Shown here piece after piece: positions 1-12,046 of a DNA stretch of 64,000 nucleotides. Within the stretch, counting starts at the first letter, position 1, and every line of letters begins with the position of its first letter. Origin of the DNA: Rhodococcus sp. UNC23MFCrub1.1 (GTDB taxonomy: Bacteria > Actinomycetota > Actinomycetes > Mycobacteriales > Mycobacteriaceae); the NCBI RefSeq assembly GCF_000686025.1, contig NZ_JMLQ01000004.1, positions 1-64,000 of the forward strand, in the 5' to 3' direction. A program made the translations under genes and the position numbers. The notes below the pieces were generated by a model. It saw only the letters and a list, made by a program, of their open reading frames with translations. It had not been told where the DNA came from and ran no database searches.

Positions 1-100
1 GGGGTAAGGCCCCCGGCAGACCACCGGGTTGATAGGCCAGAACTGGAAGCCCAGCAATGGGTGCAGGTGACTGGTACTAATAGGCCGAGGACTTACCACA
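1..100 (+). rRNA. rrl: 23S ribosomal RNA, 3' end (partial)
   Basis: The first 100 bases match the conserved 3' end of bacterial 23S rRNA, including the CTGGTACTAATAGGCC segment at about 70-85 and the actinobacterial ending near CCGAGGACTTACCACA. The gene begins upstream of the window. The exact 3' end is placed by resemblance and may be off by several bases. Confidence 0.93.
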
Positions 101-241
101 AAGAAGCTACGCGTCCACTGTGCAGTATCTGAGACAACACACGAGTTGGTCAGCAGATAACTGAAACCCGCACCACCGATCCATCACCAGCAGCACCGGT
201 GACAGGAAAAGTGTGTGCCTCGTGCTCTGTTGTTTCACAGA

Positions 242-360
242 GTTTCGGTGGCCATAGCGGAGGGGAAACGCCCGGACCCATTCCGAACCCGGAAGCTAAG
301 CCCTCCAGCGCCGATGGTACTGCACCCGACAGGGTGTGGGAGAGTAGGACACCGCCGAAC
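242..360 (+). rRNA. rrf: 5S ribosomal RNA
   Basis: This 119-base segment has the 5S pattern: complementary ends (GTTTCGGTGGC at the start, GCCGAAC at the end), and the conserved CCGAACCCGGAAGCTAAG core at about 283-300. It lies 140 bases after 23S, the usual rRNA operon order. The spacer at 101-241 holds no gene that I can see and is presumably removed during processing. Confidence 0.95.
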
Positions 361-370
361 AACCCTTCCC

Positions 371-405
371 AGAAAGCCCCCCGACCACCGGCCGGGGGGC
401 TTTCT
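371..405 (+). terminator. rRNA operon intrinsic terminator
   Basis: A perfect 13-bp inverted repeat, AGAAAGCCCCCCG (371-383) with CGGGGGGCTTTCT (393-405), encloses a 9-base loop, 10 bases after 5S rRNA. The GC-rich stem ending in a T-rich arm fits termination of the rRNA operon. Confidence 0.9.
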
Positions 406-488
406 GCATTCGCGGGTATCGGTGTCCGGACACAGTCCGATCAAGCAGAGTCCCGTCCTACTCGCGCCGGGATAGTCTCGTATCCACC

Positions 489-2039
489 ATGCCGCAGAAA
501 CCACGACGCTCGATATCGCCTCTGGGCTCCCCGCTGCTCGGGCACACCGAGGAATCACCGCGTCGCCGGCGTATCCGGGTGCAGATTCTGCTCACCGTCT
601 TCCTGCTGGGCGCCAACGCGATCGGCGCCGTGATCGTGGGTGCACTCATCAGCGTGGTCGTGCCGGGGCCGGACGTCGTCACGCCCCGTGAGTACTGGTG
701 GGTGAACTTCATCCTCATCCCGTGCTACCTCGTGGTCGCGTTCCTCATCGGAGTGGGGTGGGGAACCAAGCGGACCGTCAAGGGACTGCGCTGGGCCATC
801 GAGGACCGCGTGCCCACCCGCAAGGAACAGAAGCGCACGCTGGCGATGCCGTGGCGGCTCACCCGGTTGCAGATCGGTCTCTGGATCGGCGGGCTCGTCA
901 TCGTCACGACGGCCGACGGCATCATCGATCCCAACTCCATCCCCAAGGTCGCGTTCACCATCGCGTTCGGTGGTGCGACCGTCTGCGCGTTCAGCTACCT
1001 GCTGACGGAGTTCGCTCTGCGCCCGGCGGCGGCGCGTGCTCTCGAGGCCGGCGATCTCCGCCGTATCCGTATCGCCGGGGTGATGGGGCGCTCCATCCTC
1101 TCGTGGCTCCTGGGTACCGGCGTCCCAGTGGCGGGACTCATGGTCATCGCCATCGCCTCGTTCATCCGCGATGACACCACCGCCGACCAGTTCGCGGTCG
1201 CCATCCTCGCGCTCGGCGGCATCACGTTCCTGTTCGGCTTCGCGCTGACGCTGCTCGGCGGTCTGGCGACGACGGCGCCCATCGACAACGTGCGCTCGGC
1301 GATGGTCGAGATCGAACGCGGCAACCTCGACGCACGGGTGTCCGTCTACGACGGCACCGAGCTCGGCGAACTGCAGAGCGGCTTCAACCGCATGGCCGAG
1401 GGCCTCGCCGAGCGGGACAAGATCCGGGACCTGTTCGGTCGCCATGTCGGCATGGAGGTCGCCGAGGCCGCGCTGAAGAGCAATCCCGAGCTCGGCGGCG
1501 AGGAGCGCGACATCGCCGTCTTCTTCATCGACCTGATCGGATCCACGGAGCTGGCTGCCTCCCAGCCCCCGGCGCAGGTGGTGGATCTGTTGAACCGCTT
1601 CTTCGACGTGGTGGTCGACGAGGTGGACAAGCATCACGGCTTCGTCAACAAGTTCGAGGGCGATGCGGCGCTGGCCATCTTCGGTGCTCCCGGCGATCTC
1701 GACGATCACTGCGGGGAGGCCCTCAGCGCGGCTCGCGCCATCATGCGGCGACTCGAGAACGAGGTCCCGGACTGCCAGGCAGCCATCGGTATCGCGTCCG
1801 GGCGAGCCGTCGCGGGCAACATCGGTGCGAAGCAACGATTCGAGTACACGGTCATCGGTGATCCGGTGAACGAGGCGGCTCGGTTGTCCGAGCTCGCCAA
1901 GTCTGCGGACGGGCGTCTGGTGGCGTCGGCACGCACGGTGGAGCACGCCCACAATCAGTCGAGTGACGAGTGGTCGTTCGGCAAGAGCGTGACGTTACGG
2001 GGGCGGTCGGAGGAGACGCAGCTCGCGACCCCTGCCTGA
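489..2039 (+). CDS. Membrane class III adenylate cyclase with HAMP domain
   Basis: A 516-residue protein that probably makes cAMP from ATP. The N-terminal half has about six hydrophobic segments (roughly 31-60, 72-91, 127-143, 152-175, 200-224, 233-260), followed by a HAMP linker (about 262-315) and a class III cyclase domain (about 340-510). Catalytic residues are all visible: metal-binding D348 and D392, adenine-specifying K388 and D458, and transition-state N461 and R465. This is the architecture of M. tuberculosis Rv1318c/Rv1319c/Rv1320c/Rv3645, and as there it lies directly before nucS. The K/D pair favours ATP over GTP. What the membrane part senses is unknown. Confidence 0.93.
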   Translation: MPQKPRRSISPLGSPLLGHTEESPRRRRIRVQILLTVFLLGANAIGAVIVGALISVVVPGPDVVTPREYWWVNFILIPCYLVVAFLIGVGWGTKRTVKGLRWAIEDRVPTRKEQKRTLAMPWRLTRLQIGLWIGGLVIVTTADGIIDPNSIPKVAFTIAFGGATVCAFSYLLTEFALRPAAARALEAGDLRRIRIAGVMGRSILSWLLGTGVPVAGLMVIAIASFIRDDTTADQFAVAILALGGITFLFGFALTLLGGLATTAPIDNVRSAMVEIERGNLDARVSVYDGTELGELQSGFNRMAEGLAERDKIRDLFGRHVGMEVAEAALKSNPELGGEERDIAVFFIDLIGSTELAASQPPAQVVDLLNRFFDVVVDEVDKHHGFVNKFEGDAALAIFGAPGDLDDHCGEALSAARAIMRRLENEVPDCQAAIGIASGRAVAGNIGAKQRFEYTVIGDPVNEAARLSELAKSADGRLVASARTVEHAHNQSSDEWSFGKSVTLRGRSEETQLATPA

Positions 2040-2070
2040 CGGCGGCCCACACGGTCGATAGGGTGGCCCG

Positions 2071-2775
2071 GTGCGTCTGGTCATTGCTCGGTGTCAGGTC
2101 GACTACGTCGGTCGGTTGACGGCCCATCTGCCGTGGGCGAAGCGTCTACTGCTCGTCAAGTCCGACGGATCGGTGAGCGTCCACGCGGACGATCGGGCGT
2201 ACAAGCCGCTCAACTGGATGACGCCGCCGTGCTGGCTGGTCGAGAACCCTGCAGAGGCTCTCCCTGCCGACGGCGACGTCGTGCCCGCGGACCGACAGCT
2301 GTGGGTCGTGACCAACAAGGCCGGCGAGGAACTGCGCATCACGATCGAGGACATCGAACTCGACAGCAGCCACGAGCTGGGTGTCGATCCGGGTCTGACC
2401 AAGGACGGCGTCGAGTCCCATCTTCAGGAACTGCTCGCCGAGCACGTGCACACGCTCGGTGACGGGTACACCCTGGTACGCCGGGAGTACCCGACGGCGA
2501 TCGGACCCGTGGACCTTCTGTGCCGCGCCGAGGACGGTGCGACGGTCGCGGTGGAGATCAAGCGTCGAGGAGACATCGACGGTGTCGAGCAGCTGACACG
2601 CTATCTCGAACTCCTGAACCGTGATCCACTGCTGGCTCCGGTGCGGGGCGTGTTCGCGGCCCAGCAGATCAAGCCGCAGGCGAAGACGCTCGCGGAGGAT
2701 CGCGGGATTCGTTGCCTCACACTGGACTACGACTCGCTCCGCGGAATCGAATCGTCCGCGTTCACGCTCTTCTGA
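2071..2775 (+). CDS. nucS: Endonuclease NucS (EndoMS), mismatch repair
   Basis: A 234-residue NucS/EndoMS family protein, the mismatch-specific endonuclease that replaces MutS/MutL in most actinobacteria. The GTG start is preceded by GGGTGG at 2061. The N-terminal DNA-binding/dimerisation half leads to a PD-(D/E)XK-type nuclease core; D148, E162 and K164 (in V-E-I-K) form the expected catalytic set. The protein ends in F-T-L-F, resembling the C-terminal sliding-clamp contact of the family. M. tuberculosis Rv1321 is the positional counterpart, 31 bases after the cyclase here. Confidence 0.96.
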   Translation: MRLVIARCQVDYVGRLTAHLPWAKRLLLVKSDGSVSVHADDRAYKPLNWMTPPCWLVENPAEALPADGDVVPADRQLWVVTNKAGEELRITIEDIELDSSHELGVDPGLTKDGVESHLQELLAEHVHTLGDGYTLVRREYPTAIGPVDLLCRAEDGATVAVEIKRRGDIDGVEQLTRYLELLNRDPLLAPVRGVFAAQQIKPQAKTLAEDRGIRCLTLDYDSLRGIESSAFTLF

Positions 2776-2798
2776 CGCGGTCGCCTACCATCGGTCGA

Positions 2799-3119
2799 GT
2801 GCCGAGACGCAACAACCAACGAACCGGCCGGTCGGGCCGACCGGGGCGACCCGCGCCGACGTTCGGTGACGCCACGGCGCGAGTGGAGCGCGGCCCGTCC
2901 TTCGACGGCGACGAGGAGTACGTCGTGCGCCCGATTCCCGGCGCTCGCGCGACCAAGACCTACCGGTGCCCCGGCTGCGACCACGAGATCATGCCCGGTG
3001 TGGCGCACGTGGTCGTCTGGCCCGCCGAGAAACTCGGCGGACCCGACGACAGGCGGCACTGGCACACCGGATGCTGGTCCGGCCGCGGTACGCGCGGGCT
3101 CACCCGCAGGTGGTCCTGA
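2799..3119 (+). CDS. Small putative zinc-binding protein (hypothetical)
   Basis: A 106-residue basic protein of unknown function. The GTG at 2799 is chosen because it follows nucS by 23 bases and gives a start V-P-R-R-N-N; the open frame extends further upstream only inside nucS. The N-terminal 45 residues are rich in Arg, Gly and Pro and look disordered. The C-terminal half has C57-x2-C60 and H87-x-H89-x2-C92, a plausible zinc site. It is convergent with the DivIVA-like gene, 3 bases away. I do not recognise a catalytic motif. Confidence 0.75.
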   Translation: MPRRNNQRTGRSGRPGRPAPTFGDATARVERGPSFDGDEEYVVRPIPGARATKTYRCPGCDHEIMPGVAHVVVWPAEKLGGPDDRRHWHTGCWSGRGTRGLTRRWS

Positions 3120-3122
3120 CTC

Positions 3123-4091
3123 TCAGGACTGGGTCGAGCTCGACTGGCCGTTCGAGGAGCGCTCGGTCGACGTCTCGGCCGGTGCCTCGTCGAGGAGTGA
3201 CTCGTCGATCTCGAGATCGTCCGGCGCCAACGGTGCGTCGAGCAGTTCGCTCTCCCGGTTGACCGAGGCGAGCATGGCCGGCACGGAATCGAGTTGGCCG
3301 CGGATGCCGAGCAGCTGAGCGAGCACCCGGCCACGCAGGACTCGCAGTTCCTCGGCGAGCTCCTTGGCGTGAGCGATCCGGCGCTCCGACTGCTCGGTGG
3401 CGGCCTGGAGCCGACGCTTGGCCTCGGCGGTGGCATCGGCGAGCCGACGATCCGCCTCGGCCTTGGAGTCCGCTTCGAGCTCGTCGACGGCGTTCATCAC
3501 CTTGGTGCGGCGATCGGCCATCGTGATCTCGAAGTCCTCCTGCACCGCGGCGCGCTTCTTCTCGGCCTCGGCGGCGAGGCGATCACGCTCGGCCTGCGCC
3601 TCCTCGACGATGCGGGCGGCGGCTGTGCGTGCCTCGGCCATGGTCTGCTCGTGCTCGGTCTCGAGTGCGGACCGTCGGTCCTTGAGCTCGGCGACCAGGC
3701 CCTCGTACTCGCCGCGCATGCGGGTGGCGTCCTGCTCGGCCACGGACACGAGTTCGGCAGCGTCGGCCTCGGCCTTGGCGCGCACCTCGGACGCCTCGTC
3801 CGAGGCGAGTCGCAGCATGCGAGAGATGCGATCGCTCATGCCCTCGGCGGTGGTCGGGGGGACCGAGAGCCGATCGATGTCCTTACGGAGATCGTCGATC
3901 TCGTCGCGGGCGTCCTCGAGCTGGACCGCGAGATCGCGGGCCTGCGCGGCCGCCGCGTCGCGATCGGTCGCGATGACGCGGAGCTCGGCATCGAACCGCT
4001 CGAAGTACCGCTGAACCTCGTCCTTGTCGTACCCCTTGCGGACCACGCTGAAGGGCAGGGAGCTGCTACCGCTGACGTTCTCTGGTGCCAT
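3123..4091 (-). CDS. DivIVA-domain coiled-coil protein
   Basis: A 322-residue protein with an N-terminal DivIVA-like signature (about residues 10-45: F-S-V-V-R-K-G-Y-D-K-D-E-V) followed by a long charged region of Ala, Glu, Arg and Asp heptads to about residue 270, typical of extended coiled coil. The acidic tail ends in a Ser/Thr/Gln-rich stretch. It probably acts in polar growth, division or cell-envelope scaffolding, like other DivIVA/Wag31 relatives; it is not Wag31 itself, which sits near ftsZ. Its short spacing to the next minus-strand gene (70 bases) does not require an operon. Confidence 0.85.
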   Translation of the reverse strand: MAPENVSGSSSLPFSVVRKGYDKDEVQRYFERFDAELRVIATDRDAAAAQARDLAVQLEDARDEIDDLRKDIDRLSVPPTTAEGMSDRISRMLRLASDEASEVRAKAEADAAELVSVAEQDATRMRGEYEGLVAELKDRRSALETEHEQTMAEARTAAARIVEEAQAERDRLAAEAEKKRAAVQEDFEITMADRRTKVMNAVDELEADSKAEADRRLADATAEAKRRLQAATEQSERRIAHAKELAEELRVLRGRVLAQLLGIRGQLDSVPAMLASVNRESELLDAPLAPDDLEIDESLLDEAPAETSTERSSNGQSSSTQS

Positions 4092-4161
4092 GCGGACAAC
4101 CTACCGTCACGCGCCCCGTTTCGGCCGTCGGGTGCTGATCACGACGGGTTCCGGGGAAGGG

Positions 4162-4638
4162 TCAGCTCGCGGCGGGCTCGACCAGCTCGACGAGGACGCC
4201 GCCGGCGTCCTTGGGGTGCACGAAATTGATCCGGGAATCGGCGGTACCGCGGCGGGGAGCGTCGTACAGCAACCGGGCACCACGCTCGCGGAGGAACGCC
4301 GCGGTCTCCTCGACGTCGCGGACGCGGAAGGCGAGCTGCTGCAGGCCGGGACCGTTCCGGTCGAGGAACTTGGCGATGGTCGACGTCTCGTCGAGGGGAG
4401 CGAGGAGCTGGATCTGCGCGGCGCCGTCGGCGGCACCGGGAACGGAGATCATCGCCTCGACGACACCCTGGCTCTCGTTGACCTCGCGGTGGGTCACCGT
4501 CATCCCGAAGTGGTCCCGGTAGAACTCGAGGGCGACGTCGAGGTCGGCCACTGCGATCCCCACGTGGTCGATGGCCGTCACGAGGCCTGCCGTCACCGCG
4601 TCTGCGGTCGCCGTCGTGTGCTCGTCGGTGGTCGTCAT
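4162..4638 (-). CDS. mce: Methylmalonyl-CoA epimerase
   Basis: A 158-residue vicinal-oxygen-chelate protein that would interconvert (2R)- and (2S)-methylmalonyl-CoA in propionate and odd-chain/branched lipid metabolism. The first module carries D-H-V-G-I-A-V (metal His), the middle A-A-Q-I-Q-L, and the C-terminus G-G-V-L-V-E-L (metal Glu). The usual His-His of G-x-x-H-H-x-A-F is Gln-Gln here. It is the counterpart of M. tuberculosis Rv1322A, but the acetyltransferase fadA4 that follows there is absent. The ATG at 4638 gives a non-conserved 20-residue N-terminus. Confidence 0.9.
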   Translation of the reverse strand: MTTTDEHTTATADAVTAGLVTAIDHVGIAVADLDVALEFYRDHFGMTVTHREVNESQGVVEAMISVPGAADGAAQIQLLAPLDETSTIAKFLDRNGPGLQQLAFRVRDVEETAAFLRERGARLLYDAPRRGTADSRINFVHPKDAGGVLVELVEPAAS

Positions 4639-4788
4639 ACTTTGACGTTAGACCTTTTTCCCGGCAGTTCGGGCGTGGTCTGGGTCACAATCGATCGTCG
4701 ACATCTCTGGACGACCGCCAACTCTGTGTGGCCAAGGCGACGCCGCCGATGGTCGAGGACCGTTCACCGACTGCGGCAGAATGGACAC

Positions 4789-5181
4789 ATGGCCGACAAC
4801 CAGCTCTCCAGCACCGCACCTGCCGCGTCCTCCACGGTCTCGCAGCCGCCGATCGTGCGGTGGTTCCGCGTCGTGGCGGTCGCGGAAGCCGTCACCTGGG
4901 TCGCGCTGCTCATCGGCATGGCCGTCAAGTACGTCCCCGACCCCAACATCGACAGTGGTGTCCGGATCCCGGGCATGCTGCACGGCGCGGTCTTCGTCCT
5001 GTACCTCGTGATCACCGTGCTGACCGCCCTCGCGTTGCGGTGGAGCAAGGGCGTCACGGCGCTCGCACTCCTCGCGAGCATCCCGCCCTTCGGCACCATC
5101 GTCTTCGAGGTGTGGGCGTCGAGGACCGGACGTCTGGTTCGATCGGCCGGAGCCGCATCGCCGCGGGCCGCGGCGGAGTGA
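4789..5181 (+). CDS. DUF3817 family integral membrane protein
   Basis: A 130-residue protein with about three membrane segments (near 27-45, 62-82 and 86-110). The motif R-V-V-A-V-A-E-A-V-T-W in the first helix and L-H-G-A-V-F-V-L-Y in the second are typical of DUF3817 membrane proteins. The ATG at 4789 is preferred over the long upstream frame because that frame overlaps the opposite-strand epimerase. A second DUF3817 gene lies at 23629-24006. Function unknown; the gene is 12 bases before the next and probably cotranscribed with it. Confidence 0.85.
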   Translation: MADNQLSSTAPAASSTVSQPPIVRWFRVVAVAEAVTWVALLIGMAVKYVPDPNIDSGVRIPGMLHGAVFVLYLVITVLTALALRWSKGVTALALLASIPPFGTIVFEVWASRTGRLVRSAGAASPRAAAE

Positions 5182-5193
5182 CAAAATAACCTC

Positions 5194-6132
5194 GTGACTC
5201 GACCCGGATCTCGCCCACCAGTACGTCCGTCGGCCGCGGCAGCCGCCGCCATGTCCGGCGCGGTCGACCTCTCGGCGCTCAAGGCCAAGGCGCAGGCCGC
5301 GTCCGCGCCGCCGTCTCCCACCGCCGCCAACGGTCTCGCGGTCTCCGTCACGGTGACGGAGGTGGACTTCGAGGCCGAGGTGTTGGTGCGCTCGAGCCAG
5401 GTCCCCGTGATCGTCAATCTGCTGTCGCCGCGCTCCCCGCAGTCGCTGCAGCTGACGCAGTCCCTCGAGGCCCTCGCAGTCGAGGGTGACGGCGCCTGGG
5501 TGCTCGCCAACGTCGACGTCGACGTCAATCCGCGCATCGCGCAGGCCTTCGGCGTGCAGGCCGTTCCCACGCTGGTCGCGGTCGCAGCAGGCCAGCCCCT
5601 CGCGGATCTGCAGGGCCTGCAGCCCGAGGAGAGCCTGCGTGAGTGGTTGGCGGCCATCGCCCGCGCCGTCGAGGGGAAGCTGACCGGTGTCCCGAACGCC
5701 GACGAACCGGCCCCCGAGCCCGAGGACCCGCGCTTCGACGCAGCCGAGGCCGCGCTCGCCGAGGGTGACCTCGCGGGTGCAGAGGCGGCCTTCCAGGAGA
5801 TCGTCGACGCCGAGCCGGCCAACAAGCAGGCATTGAACGGCCTGCGTCAGGTCCGATTCCTGGCACGCGTCCAGGGGATGCCGGACGACATCGTCGAGCA
5901 GGCCGACGCGGCGCCGGACGACGTCGATCTCGGTCTCCAGGCGGCCGACGCGTTGCTGTATCAGCAGCGGACCGAGGACTCGTTCGCTCGTGTCGTGGAG
6001 CTGGTCCGGCGCACGCGTGAGGACGATCGCGCCCGTGCTCGCGCCCGGTTGCTGGAGTTGTTCGAGCTCTTCGACCCGGCGGATCCGCTGGTGGTCACCG
6101 CTCGACGCAAGCTGGCGTCCGCCCTCTACTAG
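5194..6132 (+). CDS. Thioredoxin-like/TPR protein (YbbN/CnoX type)
   Basis: A 312-residue protein with an Ala-rich start, a thioredoxin fold (about 55-165, including the cis-Pro region A-V-P-T-L-V) and C-terminal tetratricopeptide-like helices (about 180-312). The redox-active CxxC is replaced by S-P-R-S-P, so it is probably a holdase/co-chaperone of the YbbN/CnoX kind, not an oxidoreductase. It corresponds to M. tuberculosis Rv1324. The TAG stop shares a CTAG palindrome with the convergent metallopeptidase gene, overlapping it by 4 bases. Confidence 0.88.
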   Translation: MTRPGSRPPVRPSAAAAAAMSGAVDLSALKAKAQAASAPPSPTAANGLAVSVTVTEVDFEAEVLVRSSQVPVIVNLLSPRSPQSLQLTQSLEALAVEGDGAWVLANVDVDVNPRIAQAFGVQAVPTLVAVAAGQPLADLQGLQPEESLREWLAAIARAVEGKLTGVPNADEPAPEPEDPRFDAAEAALAEGDLAGAEAAFQEIVDAEPANKQALNGLRQVRFLARVQGMPDDIVEQADAAPDDVDLGLQAADALLYQQRTEDSFARVVELVRRTREDDRARARARLLELFELFDPADPLVVTARRKLASALY

Positions 6133-7592
6133 GAGTAGCGGCCGTCGCACGCCTCCCGGCCACCCAGCACGCCCCAGCGGAACGCGTCGACGCGCGCGAA
6201 GCCGCTGGGGACCGTGCGACCGTCCACGTCACTCGCGGCGAGCCCGTCCGACAACAGACCCGACACCGCCTCGTCGAGGTCGCCCGGTGACAGTGTCACC
6301 GTCGACCTCTGCGCCGCGTCCGTGTCGGAGGGACTCAGTGCTGCGGTGACCACTCCCGACAGGCACGCCGACCGGAGCGCGGCTCGGGCGTCCGTCAGGC
6401 CCTGGCCGGCCTCGTTCTGCACGGCCAGCACGTACCGGGAGACGAAGAGGACATAGGCGCCGTAGTCACCGGTGACGTCGAGCGGCACGATGTCGTCCTC
6501 GCTCACCTCGGTGGGACGTCCGCGATCGGCCAGCGCGTCGACTGAGATACCGATCGTGTTGGTGGAGGGGCAGTAGGAGACCGGTTCGGTGGTGAGCGCG
6601 TCCGCGCACCCGGTGTCGGCGCCGGAGTAGTCGACCGTCGGGGGATCCGTGGTGGGCATCACCTGTTCGAACGTCGCGGCGAACTGCTCGAGCGAGTCCT
6701 GCGTGACGGGGAGCTCGCCGGTGTCGAGAGGGCTGTCGAACTGTTGGGGAAGGGTCGAGCGCCGCGACTCGACCTCCTTCTCGTCGATGCGCGTGCAGGC
6801 CCCGGCGCCGTCGGTGAAGCCGATCTGGGCGGCGGTGACCCGTTCGAACGCGGAGCCGTGCACCGAGTCGGGATCACCGGGGTCGACGTCGCGGACGGCC
6901 ACGGTGGCCGCGAGGACGTCGTTCAACCCGTCCGAGGTGTCGAGCGTGAAGTGGGTCGAGTCGCCCTCGGCGACATGGCGCATGAAGGCGCCCGCGAAGC
7001 AGTCTGCCTGTTGCTCGGCGACGATGGTCGGGTCGTCGTCCCCGACGAGGCCGGACTGCGTCTGCACGGCGTGGCCGTACTCGTGGGCGAGCACCATGAC
7101 CACTGACATGGGTCCGAACGCGTCGATCATGGCCGGCATGAGCAGCCCGCGGTCCCAGCCGATGCTGTCGTCGAGCGAGCAGTAGCCGGCGTTGGCGAGT
7201 CCGTCCGTCGGTTCGCTGCAGAAGAGCGGACCCTCGCCGGCGGCGGCGGTGGCGTCCCAGGACACCAGGGACCGGACGGGCTGGAAGGACCCGCGGAACA
7301 GCGTCGAGTACGTGGTGCGCCAGAACTTCTGGATGTCGTCCACGGCGTCCGTCGCCAGCAGGTCGACGTCGGTTCCGGCGGCGCCGTCGACGTCGAGCTG
7401 GGCATGGGAGACACCGGGTCTCGGGCCGGACGGGCCGTCCGTGACGGGGAGACCGGCGACGGTGAAGGGGTCGTCGTAGATGGAGACGGGGGAGCCCGTC
7501 ACCACCGCGCCACACGAGGTGAGCGCAGTGGTGACGGCGAGTGCGAGGAGGCTCGCGGACCAGCCGAACCGGACGCGAGCCCCGCGCATCAT
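6129..7592 (-). CDS. Putative neutral zinc metallopeptidase lipoprotein
   Basis: A 487-residue secreted protein. The start at 7592 is chosen because its ATG overlaps the glgB stop (ATGA) and leads directly into a signal peptide with lipobox L-T-S-C at about residue 28, so it should be lipid-anchored outside the cytoplasm. The motif H-E-Y-G-H supplies two zinc ligands and the catalytic Glu, and downstream E-Q-Q-A-D supplies the third ligand, as in the neutral zinc metallopeptidase (YpfJ-like, PF04228) family. The substrate is unknown. Coupling to glgB suggests cotranscription, not a shared pathway. Confidence 0.85.
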   Translation of the reverse strand: MMRGARVRFGWSASLLALAVTTALTSCGAVVTGSPVSIYDDPFTVAGLPVTDGPSGPRPGVSHAQLDVDGAAGTDVDLLATDAVDDIQKFWRTTYSTLFRGSFQPVRSLVSWDATAAAGEGPLFCSEPTDGLANAGYCSLDDSIGWDRGLLMPAMIDAFGPMSVVMVLAHEYGHAVQTQSGLVGDDDPTIVAEQQADCFAGAFMRHVAEGDSTHFTLDTSDGLNDVLAATVAVRDVDPGDPDSVHGSAFERVTAAQIGFTDGAGACTRIDEKEVESRRSTLPQQFDSPLDTGELPVTQDSLEQFAATFEQVMPTTDPPTVDYSGADTGCADALTTEPVSYCPSTNTIGISVDALADRGRPTEVSEDDIVPLDVTGDYGAYVLFVSRYVLAVQNEAGQGLTDARAALRSACLSGVVTAALSPSDTDAAQRSTVTLSPGDLDEAVSGLLSDGLAASDVDGRTVPSGFARVDAFRWGVLGGREACDGRYS

Positions 7593-9801
7593 CTCTCCAG
7601 TCTGAGCCAGATCGCTCCGTAGGGCGGAAGGGCGACCCGAGCGGATGCCGGACGACCGTGCCACGAGTGCTCGGTCGCGGTGACCTCACCGAGGTTGCCC
7701 ACTCCCGAACCGCCGTAGACCTCCGCGTCGGTGTTGAGGATCTCGACCCATCGGCCCGGCTCGGGTAATCCAACACGATAGTCGCCGTGCGGGGAACCGG
7801 AGAAGTTGAACAGGCAGGCCGTGACGGAGCCGTCGTCGCCGAAGCGCAGGAAGCTCAGCACGTTGTTCGCGGTGTCGTTGGCGTCGATCCACGAGAAGCC
7901 ACTGGGCGAGCCGTCCTGTGTCCAGAACTCCGGGCCTGCGACGTACGTGCGGTTGAGGTCGCCGACCAGTTGCTGCACACCGCGGTGCAGCGAGCCGCTT
8001 CCCTCCTCGCCGATCTCCCACCAGTCGAGACCGCGCTCGTCGGACCACTCGGCGGTCTGGCCGAACTCCTGGCCCATGAACAGCAGTTGCTTGCCGGGAT
8101 GCGCCCACATGTAGGCGAGCATGCCGCGCAGACCCGCGGCCTTCGCCCAGTCGTCACCCGGCATGCGGGACCAGAGCGTGCCCTTCCCGTGCACGACCTC
8201 GTCGTGGCTGATGGGCAGCACGAAGTTCTCGCTCCAGGCGTAGACCAGGGAGAACGTGACCTCGTGGTGGTGGTACGCGCGGTGGATCGGATCGCGCCCG
8301 ATGTACCCGAGCGTGTCGTGCATCCAGCCCATGTTCCACTTCATGGAGAAGCCGAGGCCGCCCACGCTGGTGGGACGCGTGACGCCGGGCCACGAGGTCG
8401 ACTCCTCGGCCACGGTGACGACGCCGCGGTGCAACTTGTGCACGGTCGCGTTCATCTCCTGCAGGAACGCCACGGCCTCGAGATTCTCGCGACCGCCGTA
8501 GATGTTGGGGCTCCACCCACCCTCGGGGCGCGAGTAGTCCAGGTAGAGCATCGACGCGACCGCGTCGACGCGGAGCCCGTCGATGTGGAACTCCTCGATC
8601 CAGTACAGCGCGTTGGCGACGAGGAAGTTGCGCACCTCGGTACGACCGAAGTCGAAGACGTAGGTGCCCCAGTCCAACTGCTCGCCTCGCTGCGGGTCGC
8701 CGTGCTCGTAGAGCGGGGAGCCGTCGAACCGCGCGAGGGCCCAGTCGTCCTTGGGGAAGTGCGCCGGGACCCAGTCGACGATGACACCGATGCCGTCACG
8801 GTGCAGGAGGTCGACGAAGGCGCGGAAGTCGTCGGGGGTGCCGAAGCGCGACGTCGGTGCGTAGTACGAGGTGACCTGGTATCCCCACGATCCACCGAAG
8901 GGGTGTTCGGCGACGGGCAGCAGCTCGACGTGGGTGAAGCCGGTCTCGCGTACGTGAGCCGAGAGCTGTTCCGCCAGTTCGCGATAGTTCAGTCCGGGGC
9001 GCCAGGAGGCGAGATGCACCTCGTACACGCTCATCGGCGCCCGGTGCGGTTCCAGCTCGGCGCGGGCGGTGATCCAGTCACCGTCCGACCACTCGTACGA
9101 CGACTGGTTCACGACCGACGCCGTCGACGGCGGGACCTCGGTGGCGAAGGCCATCGGGTCGGCCTTGTCCTTCACCGAGCCGTCCTTGCCGTGCACCCGG
9201 AACTTGTACAGCGTGCCGGCGCCGATGTCGGGGACGAACAGCTCCCACACACCGGTGGTGCCGAGCACGCGCATCGGCCAGGTCTGTCCGCCCCAGCCGT
9301 CGAACTCGCCGACGACGGTGACGCCGACGGCGCCCGGCGCCCACACCGCGAACGAGGTGCCGTTCACAGGTCCGTCGGGCGTGGTGTAGCTCTGCAGATG
9401 CGCTCCGAGGATGTCCCAGAGTCGTTCGTGGCGCCCCTCTCCGAAGAGATGGAGATCGAGCTCGCCGAGGGTCGGCAGGAAGCGGTAGCCGTCGGCGACG
9501 GTCACCTGGTGACCGCCCGGGTACTCGACGCGGAGCCGGTAGTCCGCGAGGTCCTCCACCGGCACCAGGGCCGAGAACACGCCGTGCGCGACGTGCGTGA
9601 GCTCGTGGTCCTTCCCGCCGATGACCGCGGTGACGCTGAGAGCGCTGGGACGCAATGCCCGGATGGCGGTGCCGCCCGGCATGGGGTGCGCGCCGAGAAC
9701 GGAGTGGGGGTCGTGGTGCTGCCCGCGGGCGAGCAGCGAGAGGTCGTGATCACCGGGAGCGGCGAGGGTGTCCGTGCTCGCGCCGGGGGTGGTGCGTTCC
9801 G

Positions 9802-9805
<4 letters not shown>
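7589..9805 (-). CDS. glgB: 1,4-alpha-glucan branching enzyme
   Basis: A 738-residue GH13 branching enzyme that introduces alpha-1,6 branches in glycogen and, with GlgE, in the maltose-1-phosphate route to alpha-glucan. An N-terminal carbohydrate-binding module (about 25-240) precedes the barrel. The nucleophile D414 (in L-R-V-D-A-V) and acid/base E467 (in V-A-E-E-S) have the same 53-residue separation as E. coli D405/E458. The start at 9805 forms an ATGA overlap with the upstream glgE stop, matching the usual T-E-R-T start. The gene order glgE-glgB is the same as Rv1327c-Rv1326c. Confidence 0.97.
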
Positions 9806-11808
<2,003 letters not shown>

Positions 11809-12046
11809 CGAAGCCCCTTTTCTGCTGGTTGTCGCAGTTCTGTCGATGTCGGGTTGTCGGGCTGAGCTCGAAGTCAACCGTAGACGAGATGCCCCGGTCT
11901 TTCTCGAAACCGACCGAGAGCACCGACGCGACCTGCGGACGAGGCACGCGGCAGTCTCGGACGCCACCGGGAGAAGTACCCGAACGGCTCCTCGGCAAAC
12001 GCGGAACCACGGTGCGCGGCGGTCGCCCGCAGTAGTCTTCGGAATC
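11809..12046. promoter_or_regulatory. Divergent intergenic region between glgE and glgP
   Basis: This 238-base gap must hold the promoters for glgE (leftward) and glgP (rightward). The glgE ribosome-binding site AAAGGGG is at 11814-11820. No convincing palindrome or gene is visible in the remainder. Confidence 0.6.

Noticed and set aside
4648-6150. A 500-codon minus-strand frame across the DUF3817 and thioredoxin/TPR genes
   Set aside because: Low-complexity composition and no family motif; the two plus-strand genes are well supported.
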